A stretch of DNA of 64,000 bases from Caccousia sp900752115 (GCA_902472225.1 CABRNB010000004.1:1-64000); one strand, 5' to 3'; shown: positions 8,431-17,207, counted from the stretch's first letter. Notes: generated by a model from the letters alone, not told the origin. Translations and numbers: made by a program.

Positions 8431-8467
8431 AAACGCTGTACAGTGCGACAATCTGCACTGTACAGCA
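8431..8467 (-). terminator. intrinsic terminator after the lysozyme gene
   Basis: A perfect 12-bp stem GCTGTACAGTGC/GCACTGTACAGC with an 8-nt loop is followed on the minus strand by GTTTTTTTG. It lies about 30 nt after the lysozyme stop codon. Confidence 0.92.
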
Positions 8468-8498
8468 TTTCATCTTTACATTTTTCGACTGTTTTTAA

Positions 8499-11297
8499 TC
8501 ACGCATAACCCGCAAAAGCTGACGGATACGTATATCCATATTTGTTGTAGCGTACGGCGGAGTAGTCGTTGTAGTTATACACATTCGCCTCTCCCAAGCG
8601 GCGATAGAACAGACCCGCATACGGGTTCCCGCCCGCCATATTCCACCGAATCAAATCCGTTCCGAAAGCGTACGCATTGGTATAGTTGAGATCATGGACG
8701 AGTCCTGTCTGGTCCTTGAACTGAACATATCCGGAATTAACCCATCCTTCCGTTCCGTTCGAAGTACGCACCCGATACCAGCCATCCTGAATATCAGTGA
8801 AATTGCTTTCAAGGACCGTTACGGAGGTATTCAGCGCAAGCTCCGTCAGCACAGCAGAGCTCCGGCTGGCAGTCTGGTACAAACTTGTTTTCTTCGTGAT
8901 TGTCGCTGCCAGTCCCTGTGCCGGAATCGTAGGAGGGACCACAGCATTGAGCATAATCGTTCTGGCATCCATGGTCGCCGTACTGTTCCAGTAACCGGAG
9001 CCAACATTGTAGCCAAAGCTAATCAGGCAGTCAGCCTGATTCTGATTCATCAGCAAATGATTGTTCTTGATGAATTTATTGACCTCTGAGGTATACGAAC
9101 CCTCATTGATCCGATTCACCAACAGGGACCAGGCTTCCGTCTTGGAAATATTGTTATAAAACGTTGAGCCTGCGCCAAATGTATAACCATACCCGATCGT
9201 CGGAACGCCCGTGGTAGTGAGCGTATCAGCATACACCGTGGAAGAGTATCCCTCCCAGTTTGCAATCATCTGAATAATCTGATCGCTTGCACGGCGTTCT
9301 TCCGAGGTGGAAACGCGCGGATCGCTGGTGGAGGCAATAAAAGCGCTGGTGGTATAGCTGGCAGATCCCCAGCTTCCGTTGCGGGACGCAACCGCTTTTA
9401 CCGTAAATTTTCCGGTTGTCTGGAACGAAGTATATCCGGTCCACTTCTTTGTCGTATATGTCTTTCCGGAAGCCGAGACCGTCTCCGTCACAGAAGAAGT
9501 CGCATTGACTGTCTGCGTGGAACCGTCCGACTGCGTCACATAAAAGCGAACAGCATCACAATTCGAATCCGTGACGGCAATCAGACTGACGCTCTGACCA
9601 ACAGACGCAATATTCGGAGATGTATATGCGGTGCGAATCCCCTCTGCCTGGGTAACCGTAACCGTACAGGAAGCGGAAACCGAGCCATAGGAAGCAGTAA
9701 TCACGGCGGTACCCGGACTAATCGCCTCCACAAAGCCGTTGGAAACGGTTGCAACAGAAGTATTGCTGCTCGACCAGGAAACCTTGGAAACACCGGAGGC
9801 TGTCAGATAAAAGGTCTTTCCCTGCGCAACCGTCCCCGTTGTGTTGGAGAGAGTGATTGTTCCAATCGGCTCCGGATCGTCCGGATCGTCAGAGTAACGC
9901 AGAGTCAGATATTGAGCGCTCATGTAACCAACCAGCCCGCTGGACGTCTTGACATAGATCCATTCCGGATCAGAGGCATCCAGAACGGAAACCTCTGTCC
10001 CCTTCTGAAGGGTAGCCAGGATCGTACTCGAAGTGCTCTTCTGCGCACGAAGCCGCAAAGCATCCGCATTGACAACAGCTCCGACAATGGTATGTTCCGG
10101 ATTCTCCGTCTCCCCCGGATCGGAAGAGCTCGAGGAACCGGACGAACTTGAGGAACCGCCGGAAGAACCAGAAGAGCCGCCTCCGGTTGTAACAATGTTC
10201 AGGTATTCCTTGCTGCACCAGCCTTCTTTGCCGGAAGCCGTCTTGACCTTGGCCCAGCCTGCATTGGAATTATCCGTGACGGTAAGCTCTGTCCCGCTGG
10301 CAAGAATCAGAATCATATCATAATTTGTGCCGGGACCGGTCCGCAGCTTGAGATTGGCCGTTGTGGTAGCCGTCGTCTTTGTTTCCGCAGACGGATCCGA
10401 GGGATCCGGTTTCGGCTCAAGCGGCGACCCCGATGAAGACGAAGAGGATACGCTCGATGAAGCAGCGGAAGAAGAAGCAGGAGAAGACGAAGAGGACGGC
10501 GCCGAGGAAGAAGAGCCGGAGGAACCCGCCTCGGTTGTAATCGTCAGAAACTCCTTGCTGCACCAGCCTTCCTTACCATCTGCCGTTTTCACTTTGGCCC
10601 AGCCGGAGTTGGAATTATCCGTAACAGTCAGTTTCGTGCCCTGCGGCATGGTAAGAAGGGCCGTATAGGAAACCGCCGGACCCATGCGCAGCTTCAGATT
10701 GGCAGTTGTGATGGCCACCGTGACAGTTCCCGCGCTGCTGCTTCCGCCAGAGGAATCTGAAGCCGCATTGGCAGAAAGATATTCCGCCGAGCAGTATCCT
10801 TCCGTTCCGGACGCGGTTTTTACTTTGACCCATCCGTTAGACGGAGCCGCCAAAATCGTCACAATAGCACCCTGCGGCATCGTTGTCAGCACGGCAGAAC
10901 CGGTTCCTGCCGCCTGACGCAGATTCAAATAAACCGTCGTCACCGCCGTGGACCCCACTGCCAATGCTGCGGAAGCATCCGCGGAAGAACTCCCGGCAAG
11001 TGAAAGATATTCGCGGCTGCACCATCCTTCCAATCCGGAAGAAGTCCGAACCTTCACCCATTCCGCATTGGAATCATCCAGTACGGTAAGCGTTTCGCCT
11101 TTAGGCAGCGTTGTCAGTACACGGCCTGTCATTCCTGCGCTGTCACGCAGATTGAGATACACGGTGGTAGTTGCCGTGGAGGCGGCGGAAGCGGGCCGCA
11201 CCGGCGGAACGGGGGTAGTCATCATCATGGTAATCGCGCACAACACGACGGCTGCGGCACGAAGTTTTCGGTGTCTGCGCCAGTTCAAAAGCTTCAA
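8499..11297 (-). CDS. secreted SH3b-repeat protein with Big_2 and GH24 lysozyme domains
   Basis: A 932-residue exported protein. After a signal segment (residues about 1-39, basic then hydrophobic, ending ASA) come five bacterial SH3 domains, at about 43-100, 118-175, 194-253, 308-368 and 407-467. They are separated by Ser-rich linkers (255-295 and 373-392). A Big_2 Ig-like domain (478-548) and a second beta-rich region (552-655) follow. The catalytic part is GH24 (T4-type muramidase): E682 and D691 keep the Glu-x8-Asp spacing, with VPTIGYGYTF after them. A sixth SH3b (about 797-860) is followed by a WNMAGG...GLFYRR segment that resembles the end of a GH24 fold, so the SH3b appears inserted in the catalytic domain. 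Likely role: cell-wall hydrolysis at the surface or spore. It has its own promoter and terminator. Confidence 0.9.
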   Translation of the reverse strand: MKLLNWRRHRKLRAAAVVLCAITMMMTTPVPPVRPASAASTATTTVYLNLRDSAGMTGRVLTTLPKGETLTVLDDSNAEWVKVRTSSGLEGWCSREYLSLAGSSSADASAALAVGSTAVTTVYLNLRQAAGTGSAVLTTMPQGAIVTILAAPSNGWVKVKTASGTEGYCSAEYLSANAASDSSGGSSSAGTVTVAITTANLKLRMGPAVSYTALLTMPQGTKLTVTDNSNSGWAKVKTADGKEGWCSKEFLTITTEAGSSGSSSSAPSSSSSPASSSAASSSVSSSSSSGSPLEPKPDPSDPSAETKTTATTTANLKLRTGPGTNYDMILILASGTELTVTDNSNAGWAKVKTASGKEGWCSKEYLNIVTTGGGSSGSSGGSSSSSGSSSSSDPGETENPEHTIVGAVVNADALRLRAQKSTSSTILATLQKGTEVSVLDASDPEWIYVKTSSGLVGYMSAQYLTLRYSDDPDDPEPIGTITLSNTTGTVAQGKTFYLTASGVSKVSWSSSNTSVATVSNGFVEAISPGTAVITASYGSVSASCTVTVTQAEGIRTAYTSPNIASVGQSVSLIAVTDSNCDAVRFYVTQSDGSTQTVNATSSVTETVSASGKTYTTKKWTGYTSFQTTGKFTVKAVASRNGSWGSASYTTSAFIASTSDPRVSTSEERRASDQIIQMIANWEGYSSTVYADTLTTTGVPTIGYGYTFGAGSTFYNNISKTEAWSLLVNRINEGSYTSEVNKFIKNNHLLMNQNQADCLISFGYNVGSGYWNSTATMDARTIMLNAVVPPTIPAQGLAATITKKTSLYQTASRSSAVLTELALNTSVTVLESNFTDIQDGWYRVRTSNGTEGWVNSGYVQFKDQTGLVHDLNYTNAYAFGTDLIRWNMAGGNPYAGLFYRRLGEANVYNYNDYSAVRYNKYGYTYPSAFAGYA

Positions 11298-11348
11298 CTC
11301 CTGTCAAAAACAAGCCGCCGTACAGCGACAAACAGAACATATTTTGAA

Positions 11349-11371
11349 CCCGCCTTTTCCCAAAAGGCGGG
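11349..11371 (-). promoter_or_regulatory. perfect stem-loop in the 5' leader of the lysozyme gene
   Basis: A 10-bp perfect inverted repeat, CCCGCCTTTT-ccc-AAAAGGCGGG, lies between the promoter and the start codon. It would sit near the 5' end of the transcript. It has no proper U-tract on the minus strand, so it is more likely a stabilising hairpin or an operator than a terminator. Confidence 0.55.
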
Positions 11372-11393
11372 ACAAAAGTTGACGAATATATAA

Positions 11394-11422
11394 ATTATAT
11401 CCCAAAAAACACACTCTTTCAA
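11394..11422 (-). promoter_or_regulatory. sigma-A-type promoter for the lysozyme gene
   Basis: On the minus strand TTGAAA (11417-11422), a 17-nt spacer and TATAAT (11394-11399), about 95 nt before the start codon. Near-consensus and the only strong promoter in this gap. Confidence 0.85.
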
Positions 11423-11457
11423 CCCTTTCTGCCTTTTTCACAGAGCTCCGGAAGATT

Positions 11458-11489
11458 GAAAAAGCGGCGTCCCCGTTCAGGAACGCCGC
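11458..11489 (-). terminator. intrinsic terminator after the BlaR1-like gene
   Basis: GCGGCGT/ACGCCGC stem (with an inner CC/GG pair) followed on the minus strand by TTTTTC. It lies about 65 nt after the BlaR1-like stop codon and upstream of the lysozyme promoter. Confidence 0.85.
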
Positions 11490-11554
11490 AGAACACTTTT
11501 TCTCCGACAAAGCAGGAGCTCTTACTCAGGATTAGTCTCATGCCGCGAGCCGCC

Positions 11555-13879
11555 TTATTCCTCCTGCTCCGCCCCATTTTCACTTTCTGTCCGCTCGAGC
11601 AAACGTCGCGCTTTCTCCAGATTCCGCTGCTGCAATTCTTCCATGTAACCAGAGAACTCCTGTGCTTTCTCCAGCGCGGAGGAGGGAAACTTTTCCTGCA
11701 TCTCCGACGGATAATCAGTTCCGTCACGCGGCGTCCAGTATTCTGTAAGCACATAACCGTCTGCACGAATCTCCAAGGTAAGAGAAACCGGTAGCGAAAT
11801 GCTGTTTACCTCCGCAAGCACTCCGTCTTGCAAACGGAACCTTTGAACCAGCGTCCAAAGATAAACGACCATACAATTGGGCTGGGGGTCCTCCCCTGCA
11901 AGCGGGGTGGGACTGAGCTCCATCATCTCGAAAATAGTATGACTTTCCACTTGTATCAGTCCATCCGATGCTTCACTTCCATGATTGGAAAGGATGGCAG
12001 CGGAGATCGCCTCGTCCAAATCAGGCGCCTCGGCATCCTGCGTGCCCGTGGGGTCTTCCGAAGGATAGGACGCATTCTCTTCCTCATACAGACGCACGTT
12101 TTCAACCCGCAGCGCCATTTTCCCGTTTTCCTCTGTAAGAACCAGTTCGCCGATTCTCTTAGGCTTTTCCTCCTCGGGCGGACAGATTGATGGAGGCCTC
12201 AGCGTTGCATAAAGCATTCCTCCGTCCAGTACAAGGCCGTAGTCGGTTATGCCGCGATCGTCAAGCTCGTAACATGCACCGTTCGCGTAATCATAAACCT
12301 GGATGCGATCGTCAATGAGACCGGATCCGAAAGCAGTACAGGAGCAAATTTCGCGCTTGCCGTCACCGTTGAGGTCAGCAAAATAAACGTTCCAAACCGG
12401 CATTCCCTGATAAAGGGAAACCGTTTCCCCTCCTTTGACCGCTTCCACCTCGCCGTTCGTATAGCGGAAGAGGACGCCAGGGAATTCCGGCATCTCTGTC
12501 TCAAGCTCTGTTTCCCAATCCATGGAATCTCCCTTGAGAAGATCTACCCACATCCATGCCTCCGCTGTTTTCTCCGTACCAAAATAAAAGCTCTCCGGCA
12601 GCGGAGCATTTCCTTCGCCGTATGCACTGTTCCAGGCCGAAAGCCACTCGTACCCTGCGTCAAAATATTCCCCGTCAATTGTCAGATAGACATTGCCAAT
12701 ATTGGAAACCGTATGTGTTTCGCCGTCGGTCATGGTGACGGTAAACAGAATGCTGCCGCCGTCAAGCGATTCCGGATCTGCCACATACCGCCCCCGGCTT
12801 TCGTTGATCAGTGCGACAACCTGCTGCATTTCGTCCCCGGCAAAGATGCGGTATTGCTTGTCCTGTTCCTGCGGCATGACCACAAGCTCGATACGCTGCA
12901 CATCGCTGGCCGAGAGGTTCTGCGCCCACACCATGGTTTCCCGTGTCTGCGGATTCGTCAGGAAACAGACCGCCGCTCCAATCCCGAACACAATTGCCAA
13001 AGCAACCACCCAGACAGCAGGCTTTCGGTAAGAAAGCACAGCCTTCACACGTTCGCGCACTCCTGCCTCTCCGAAGGCAAGTGGACAGACCAGCTTTCCT
13101 CTTCCCTGTGTGCTGCACGCGAGCAAAGCCTGTGAATATCCGGCGCGTTCTTCCCGGCTCATATCGCGAATAACACGCTCATCACAGGCTAGCTCAATAT
13201 CGCGGCAAAGCAAAAACCAAGCAAGCCAAAGCAGGGGATGAAACCAATAGACGGAGAGAAGCAGAAACGCAAACGGTTTGACCCAGTGATCGTGACGTTT
13301 CAAATGCGCTTGCTCGTGGGCAATCACAAAAGCAGCTTCCTCTCTTCCAATGGAAAACGGCAGGATAATCCGGGGCCGTATTACGCCGAACAGGAAAGGC
13401 GTGCGCGCCCATTCGCTCTGATAAATCTGATCTTGCAGCCGCACCGCCGTTCTCAGCCGCGAGCTGACCCGCAGCCAGCTCACGGCAAGGTAGCAAAGCA
13501 TCAAGACTGCACCGGCAAGCCACACCAGGGTAAGGACAAACGCAAGCACCTGCGCAGGATTTACGCTGACACTGGGATCCGGTGCCAGAGCTTCACTCAG
13601 CACGGGGTTCACAGCGCTGTTCACGGAGGAAAGACCGCTGTGAATAGAAGGGGCCGATTCGTAAACAATCGACGGACTGACCGTCTCCGCAGTGGGAAGA
13701 AGGCTCAGCGCACTCTCAATGGAAAACGGCAGCAGTAAGCGCAGACCGACCAATCCCCAGAACAGAGGAAAAATCCAGCGCGGCGCACGGCACAATATAA
13801 GACGCAGAATCACAATCGCCAGCACGAGCCAACCCGCGGACAGGCTCAGATTGAGCACCGTGAAAAAGACGTTTGTCAT
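11555..13879 (-). CDS. BlaR1/MecR1-type M56 membrane metalloprotease sensor
   Basis: A 774-residue M56-family protein. Membrane segments lie at about 5-30, 36-52, 110-135, 200-222 and 285-307. The gluzincin zinc site is HEQAH (188-192) with the third-ligand motif ELACDE (229-234) on the cytoplasmic loop. In BlaR1/MecR1 this protease inactivates the BlaI repressor after signal binding. Here the 465-residue extracellular C-terminal part has no penicillin-binding SxxK/SDN motifs. It holds two or three beta-rich segments, one with a Ca-binding-like YFADLNGDGKREI motif, so the signal is probably not a beta-lactam. The start overlaps the blaI-like stop by 4 bp, which marks a two-gene operon. Confidence 0.88.
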   Translation of the reverse strand: MTNVFFTVLNLSLSAGWLVLAIVILRLILCRAPRWIFPLFWGLVGLRLLLPFSIESALSLLPTAETVSPSIVYESAPSIHSGLSSVNSAVNPVLSEALAPDPSVSVNPAQVLAFVLTLVWLAGAVLMLCYLAVSWLRVSSRLRTAVRLQDQIYQSEWARTPFLFGVIRPRIILPFSIGREEAAFVIAHEQAHLKRHDHWVKPFAFLLLSVYWFHPLLWLAWFLLCRDIELACDERVIRDMSREERAGYSQALLACSTQGRGKLVCPLAFGEAGVRERVKAVLSYRKPAVWVVALAIVFGIGAAVCFLTNPQTRETMVWAQNLSASDVQRIELVVMPQEQDKQYRIFAGDEMQQVVALINESRGRYVADPESLDGGSILFTVTMTDGETHTVSNIGNVYLTIDGEYFDAGYEWLSAWNSAYGEGNAPLPESFYFGTEKTAEAWMWVDLLKGDSMDWETELETEMPEFPGVLFRYTNGEVEAVKGGETVSLYQGMPVWNVYFADLNGDGKREICSCTAFGSGLIDDRIQVYDYANGACYELDDRGITDYGLVLDGGMLYATLRPPSICPPEEEKPKRIGELVLTEENGKMALRVENVRLYEEENASYPSEDPTGTQDAEAPDLDEAISAAILSNHGSEASDGLIQVESHTIFEMMELSPTPLAGEDPQPNCMVVYLWTLVQRFRLQDGVLAEVNSISLPVSLTLEIRADGYVLTEYWTPRDGTDYPSEMQEKFPSSALEKAQEFSGYMEELQQRNLEKARRLLERTESENGAEQEE

Positions 13880-14247
13880 TCTTTTTCCTCCCTTCGGTAG
13901 CGGTCGATCATCGCCTGCACTTCATCAATTTCTTCCTTTGAGAGAGAACGGCGCTTCGTAAAAGCAGCAAAAAAGGCCGGGAGAGAGCCCTCAAATCGTT
14001 TTTCCATCAGTTCGTCAATCTCTGCGGCCTGCGCTTCATCCTTTTTCACAAGGGACGTAACAATCGAATTTTCATTTTTCAGGACGCCGCGCTCAGAAAG
14101 CCTTTTGATGACGGTATAGGTGGTCGTTGGTTTCCAACCAAGCTTCTCCCTGCACAGAGCAACAAGCTCGCTGCTTCGAACAGGTTCATGCTCCCACAGA
14201 ATCAGGCAGAACCGATATTCGCTTTCAAAAATCTTCGGTGTTTCCAT
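13876..14247 (-). CDS. BlaI/MecI/CopY-family transcriptional repressor
   Basis: A 123-residue penicillinase-repressor-family protein. It has a winged helix near residues 10-75 (ESEYRFCLILWEHEPVRSSELVALCREKLGWKPTTTYTVIKRL) and a C-terminal dimerisation helix pair. In this family the protein represses its own operon and is cleaved by the co-encoded M56 protease. The ATG at 14247 is chosen because GGGGAGAGG directly precedes it; an upstream in-frame ATG at 14283 would place the first operator inside the coding region. Two operator dyads stand in front (14263-14303). Confidence 0.9.
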   Translation of the reverse strand: METPKIFESEYRFCLILWEHEPVRSSELVALCREKLGWKPTTTYTVIKRLSERGVLKNENSIVTSLVKKDEAQAAEIDELMEKRFEGSLPAFFAAFTKRRSLSKEEIDEVQAMIDRYRREEKE

Positions 14248-14262
14248 TCCCCTCTCCCCTTT

Positions 14263-14303
14263 CTCTAATGCGTTAGAGTACACTTTTAGTCTAACGTATT
14301 AGA
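14263..14303. promoter_or_regulatory. two BlaI-type operator dyads
   Basis: Two matching inverted repeats stand in tandem before the repressor gene: CTCTAA-tgcg-TTAGAG (14263-14278) and TCTAA-cgta-TTAGA (14290-14303). Their centres are 26 bp apart, between two and three helical turns. Repetition of the same half-site, TCTAA, supports a real repressor binding region for the BlaI-like protein. Confidence 0.8.
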
Positions 14304-14328
14304 GTAACATTGTCAAGGGAGCAAACGA

Positions 14329-14396
14329 AGAAAAGCTCCCGTCTTTCCATCCTCAACAGCCATTCAGGCAGCGAAGCATATGGAAAGAACGGGAGC
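14329..14396 (-). terminator. intrinsic terminator after the TetR gene
   Basis: Long stem GCTCCCGTCTTTCCAT / ATGGAAAGAACGGGAGC with one bulge and a 29-nt internal loop region. The minus-strand side ends in GCTTTTCTTC. It follows the TetR stop codon by about 25 nt and separates it from the BlaI operators. Confidence 0.65.
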
Positions 14397-14421
14397 GTTA
14401 AAACGAACCTTTCTTTTTATT

Positions 14422-14982
14422 TCACATGAGCGGGGAAATCACAGCCATAAAATAATCCGCAAGTTCCTCCGGCGTTTGGCGGAGCCGGCCGGCGATCCAC
14501 CACTGTACCATTCCCACAAAGCTGCTGGCAACATGGTTTACAAGAAAATCCGAAGGGATCTTCCCGTCTCGCGGCATATTTGTCAGAATATATTGTGAAA
14601 CAAGCACATTGAGCTGCTGACGGAAATAGCCGAGAAAGAGCTCGCCTCCTTCCCCGCTGAGAATATCAATACAACGCTTTCGGTTGTCGAGCAGGTGATA
14701 CAGGATGTGCGTCACAATCGCTTTCGGATTCCCCGTCTCAAGGGAAAAATCGTGCGTATTCTCCGCACCGGGCGGCGGGGAAAATACATGCTGGAACATC
14801 TCAACACACATCTCACGCAGGAGATCATCCTTCGTTTCAAAATGCGCGTAGAATGTGGTTCTGCCTACGTTAGCTTTGTCGATAATTTCCTGTACCGTAA
14901 TTTTAGAGTAGCTTTTTTGAGAAAGGAGTTCTCCAAACGCTTCAAAGATCGACGCCCGCGTTTTCTGCTGCCGTCTGTCCAT
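14422..14982 (-). CDS. TetR/AcrR-family transcriptional regulator
   Basis: A 186-residue regulator with an N-terminal TetR helix-turn-helix (residues 1-50; KITVQEIIDKANVGRTTFYAHFETKDDLL). The C-terminal ligand domain resembles the TetR_C_7/DUF-type tail common in Firmicutes (LVNHVASSFVGMVQWWI). The ATG at 14982 has GGGAGG 7-8 nt upstream; the frame continues to 15075 without start signals. It diverges from the metal P-type ATPase, and a 9-bp inverted repeat lies between them, so it probably controls that transporter and itself. The inducer is unknown; no cysteine-rich metal site is obvious. Confidence 0.9.
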   Translation of the reverse strand: MDRRQQKTRASIFEAFGELLSQKSYSKITVQEIIDKANVGRTTFYAHFETKDDLLREMCVEMFQHVFSPPPGAENTHDFSLETGNPKAIVTHILYHLLDNRKRCIDILSGEGGELFLGYFRQQLNVLVSQYILTNMPRDGKIPSDFLVNHVASSFVGMVQWWIAGRLRQTPEELADYFMAVISPLM

Positions 14983-15045
14983 CTTTCGTTCCTCCCGTAC
15001 AAATTTCTCTGTTTGTTCCGTATCGCACATTTCCAGGGAAATATC

Positions 15046-15077
15046 CATTGTATGAAAAAAATACATGACATACAATG
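15046..15077. promoter_or_regulatory. candidate TetR operator between regulator and P-type ATPase
   Basis: Perfect 9-bp inverted repeat CATTGTATG-N14-CATACAATG midway in the divergent intergenic region. The size and position fit a TetR-family operator that could act on both genes. Convincing -35/-10 pairs are not clear on either side. Confidence 0.55.
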
Positions 15078-15165
15078 ATACCGAACAAATTGTTTTGTAT
15101 TCCCATTATACAGCTTGACTGCAAACATGGCAAACATCCCAATCCAGCCAGCAGGAGGAATTATT

Positions 15166-17034
15166 ATGCTCAAAAAATTAAACGATTTTTTGGCCGGAAT
15201 TCCCATGACCATCGCCGCAGGTGTCCTTCTGGCTGCCAGCCTCGTCCTGACATTGACGGACACAACTGTTCCAATTGACCCTGCCTGGGCGGCAGTCGTC
15301 ATCAGCGGTCTGCCGTTGCTTTACCTTGCGCTGTGGCGCGTCGTACACAATCCGGGCATCAGCAAAATTTCCTCCGCTTTGCTCATCTCTGTCGCCATGA
15401 TCGCCGCCCTTGCAATCGGCGATCTGTTCGCGGCAGGCGAGGTTGCATTCATCATGGCAATTGGAGCCATTCTCGAAGAAAAAACAACCGGGCGCGCCCA
15501 GCGTGGCCTGAAAGCATTGATCTCCCTTTCTCCCCAGCAGGGACGGCGCATCCGGGGCGGAGAAGAGGAACTGATCGAAGCAGAAAAGATTGAAAAAGGG
15601 GATCGTCTGCGTGTCCTGCCCGGAGAAACCATCCCTGTTGACGGAACTATTGTGAGCGGGAACACCTCCATCGATCAGGCAATCCTCACCGGCGAATCGC
15701 TTCCCGTTGACAAAATGCCTGGCGATCCGGTCTTCTGCGGTACCATCAACCGCTTTGGGGTAATTGAGCTGATAGCGGATAAAGTAGGAGAGGACAGCTC
15801 CCTGCAAAAGCTAATCCGAATGGTACGACAAGCCGAGGAGAACAAAGCCCCCATGCAGCGCATTGCCGATCGCTGGGCAAGCTGGCTCGTACCCGTCGCT
15901 CTTTTAATCGCGATCGCCGCCTACCTTGTCACCGGCGACATTGTGCGCGGGGTCACTGTCCTGGTGGTATTCTGTCCCTGCGCTCTGGTCCTTGCAACTC
16001 CTACCGCCATTATGGCGGCCATTGGGCAGGCGACAAAACACGGCGTAATCATCAAATCCGGTGAAGCACTGGAAAAGATGGGCAAAGTTGACGCAATCGC
16101 TTTTGATAAAACCGGCACGCTGACATACGGCAGGCTTGCAGTCAGTGATATTGTTTCCTTTTCTCCCACACTCAGCGAGGCGGATCTGCTTTCCCTCCTG
16201 TCATCCGCGGAAGCGCTGAGTGAGCATCCTCTTGCCAAAGCTATTACAGCGTACGCCAAAAGCGCAGGAACTGATATTCTCCCGGCAGACAACTTTCAAA
16301 TGGAGGCGGGACGCGGAATCCAGGCATGTGTCGCAGGACATGAACTGATCTGCGGAAGTGAAGCGTTTCTTCGTTCACGAGACATCACTCTTGACGACGG
16401 TGCGGCATCCAGACTTGGACGTCTGCGTGAACAGGGCAAAGCAACCGTCCTTGCGGCGGAAAAAGATCGCTGTCTCGGAGTCATCGCGCTCTCCGACACC
16501 GTGCGTCCGGAGGCAAAGGCCGCCGTCTCTCAGCTCTCCTCACTCGGCGCGGAAACTCTTCTGCTCACCGGGGATAACCGGAAAGCGGCAGAATTTCTGG
16601 CGCGGCAAGTTGGCAGCATGTCCGTACGCGCCGAATTGCTGCCGGATCAAAAGGTTGACGCCATTCGGGCACTGCAAAAAACGGGACGCATTGTCTGTAT
16701 GATTGGCGACGGCGTCAATGACGCTCCCGCGCTCAAAACAGCGGACGTCGGCGTTGCGATGGGAAGTATGGGCAGCAATATTGCTGTTGAGGCCGCTGAC
16801 ATTGCACTGATGAGCGACGATATTTCCCGTCTGCCATATCTTAAACGCCTCTCCAACGCAGCAGTCCATACCATCCGGCTGAGCATCAGCCTTTCTCTGT
16901 GCATCAATTTCGTTGCCATCACACTCTCCCTCATGGGTCTCCTGACGCCGACCTCCGGAGCGCTCGTCCATAACGCCGGTTCTGTCTTTGTCGTCCTGAT
17001 TGCTGCCCTGCTGTACGATCGGAAATTCGAGTAA
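15166..17034 (+). CDS. heavy-metal translocating P1B-type ATPase
   Basis: A 622-residue P1B ATPase. Visible landmarks are the transmembrane metal site CPC (residues 270-272), the actuator TGES motif (near 175), the phosphorylation motif DKTGTLT (Asp at 314), a nucleotide-domain motif SEHPLAKAI, and the GDGVNDAPAL hinge. There is no N-terminal metal-binding domain: the protein begins directly with a short amphipathic segment before the first membrane helices, which makes it shorter than usual CopA or ZntA. The last membrane segment carries LVHNAGSVFVVLIAALL rather than the usual Zn or Cu subgroup motif, so the exported metal is unclear. GGAGGAATTATT precedes the ATG. Probably regulated by the divergent TetR protein. 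Confidence 0.9.
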   Translation: MLKKLNDFLAGIPMTIAAGVLLAASLVLTLTDTTVPIDPAWAAVVISGLPLLYLALWRVVHNPGISKISSALLISVAMIAALAIGDLFAAGEVAFIMAIGAILEEKTTGRAQRGLKALISLSPQQGRRIRGGEEELIEAEKIEKGDRLRVLPGETIPVDGTIVSGNTSIDQAILTGESLPVDKMPGDPVFCGTINRFGVIELIADKVGEDSSLQKLIRMVRQAEENKAPMQRIADRWASWLVPVALLIAIAAYLVTGDIVRGVTVLVVFCPCALVLATPTAIMAAIGQATKHGVIIKSGEALEKMGKVDAIAFDKTGTLTYGRLAVSDIVSFSPTLSEADLLSLLSSAEALSEHPLAKAITAYAKSAGTDILPADNFQMEAGRGIQACVAGHELICGSEAFLRSRDITLDDGAASRLGRLREQGKATVLAAEKDRCLGVIALSDTVRPEAKAAVSQLSSLGAETLLLTGDNRKAAEFLARQVGSMSVRAELLPDQKVDAIRALQKTGRIVCMIGDGVNDAPALKTADVGVAMGSMGSNIAVEAADIALMSDDISRLPYLKRLSNAAVHTIRLSISLSLCINFVAITLSLMGLLTPTSGALVHNAGSVFVVLIAALLYDRKFE

Positions 17035-17108
17035 ACGGCAGCTGTTTTGCCGTACATGTTTCTCAACTCCTAAAGACTTAACTCACCTCACCCCACAAAG
17101 CAAAGATA

Positions 17109-17158
17109 AAAACCCCGGAATTCCCGCCCTTCTGGCGAAAAGGAATTCCGGGGTTTTT
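17109..17158. terminator. bidirectional terminator between P-type ATPase and mscL
   Basis: A perfect stem AAACCCCGGAATTCC / GGAATTCCGGGGTTT with an 18-nt loop, flanked by A-tract on the left and T-tract on the right. It lies between two converging genes and can end both transcripts. Confidence 0.92.
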
Positions 17159-17207
17159 CAAATTAGAAAACGCCTATGTACATCCTGTTCATGGAACAAT
17201 CGCGGCC

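Noticed and set aside
10327..10668. Plus-strand acidic, Glu-rich frames opposite the lysozyme linkers
   Set aside because: They are antisense reads of Ser-rich linkers and show no start signals.
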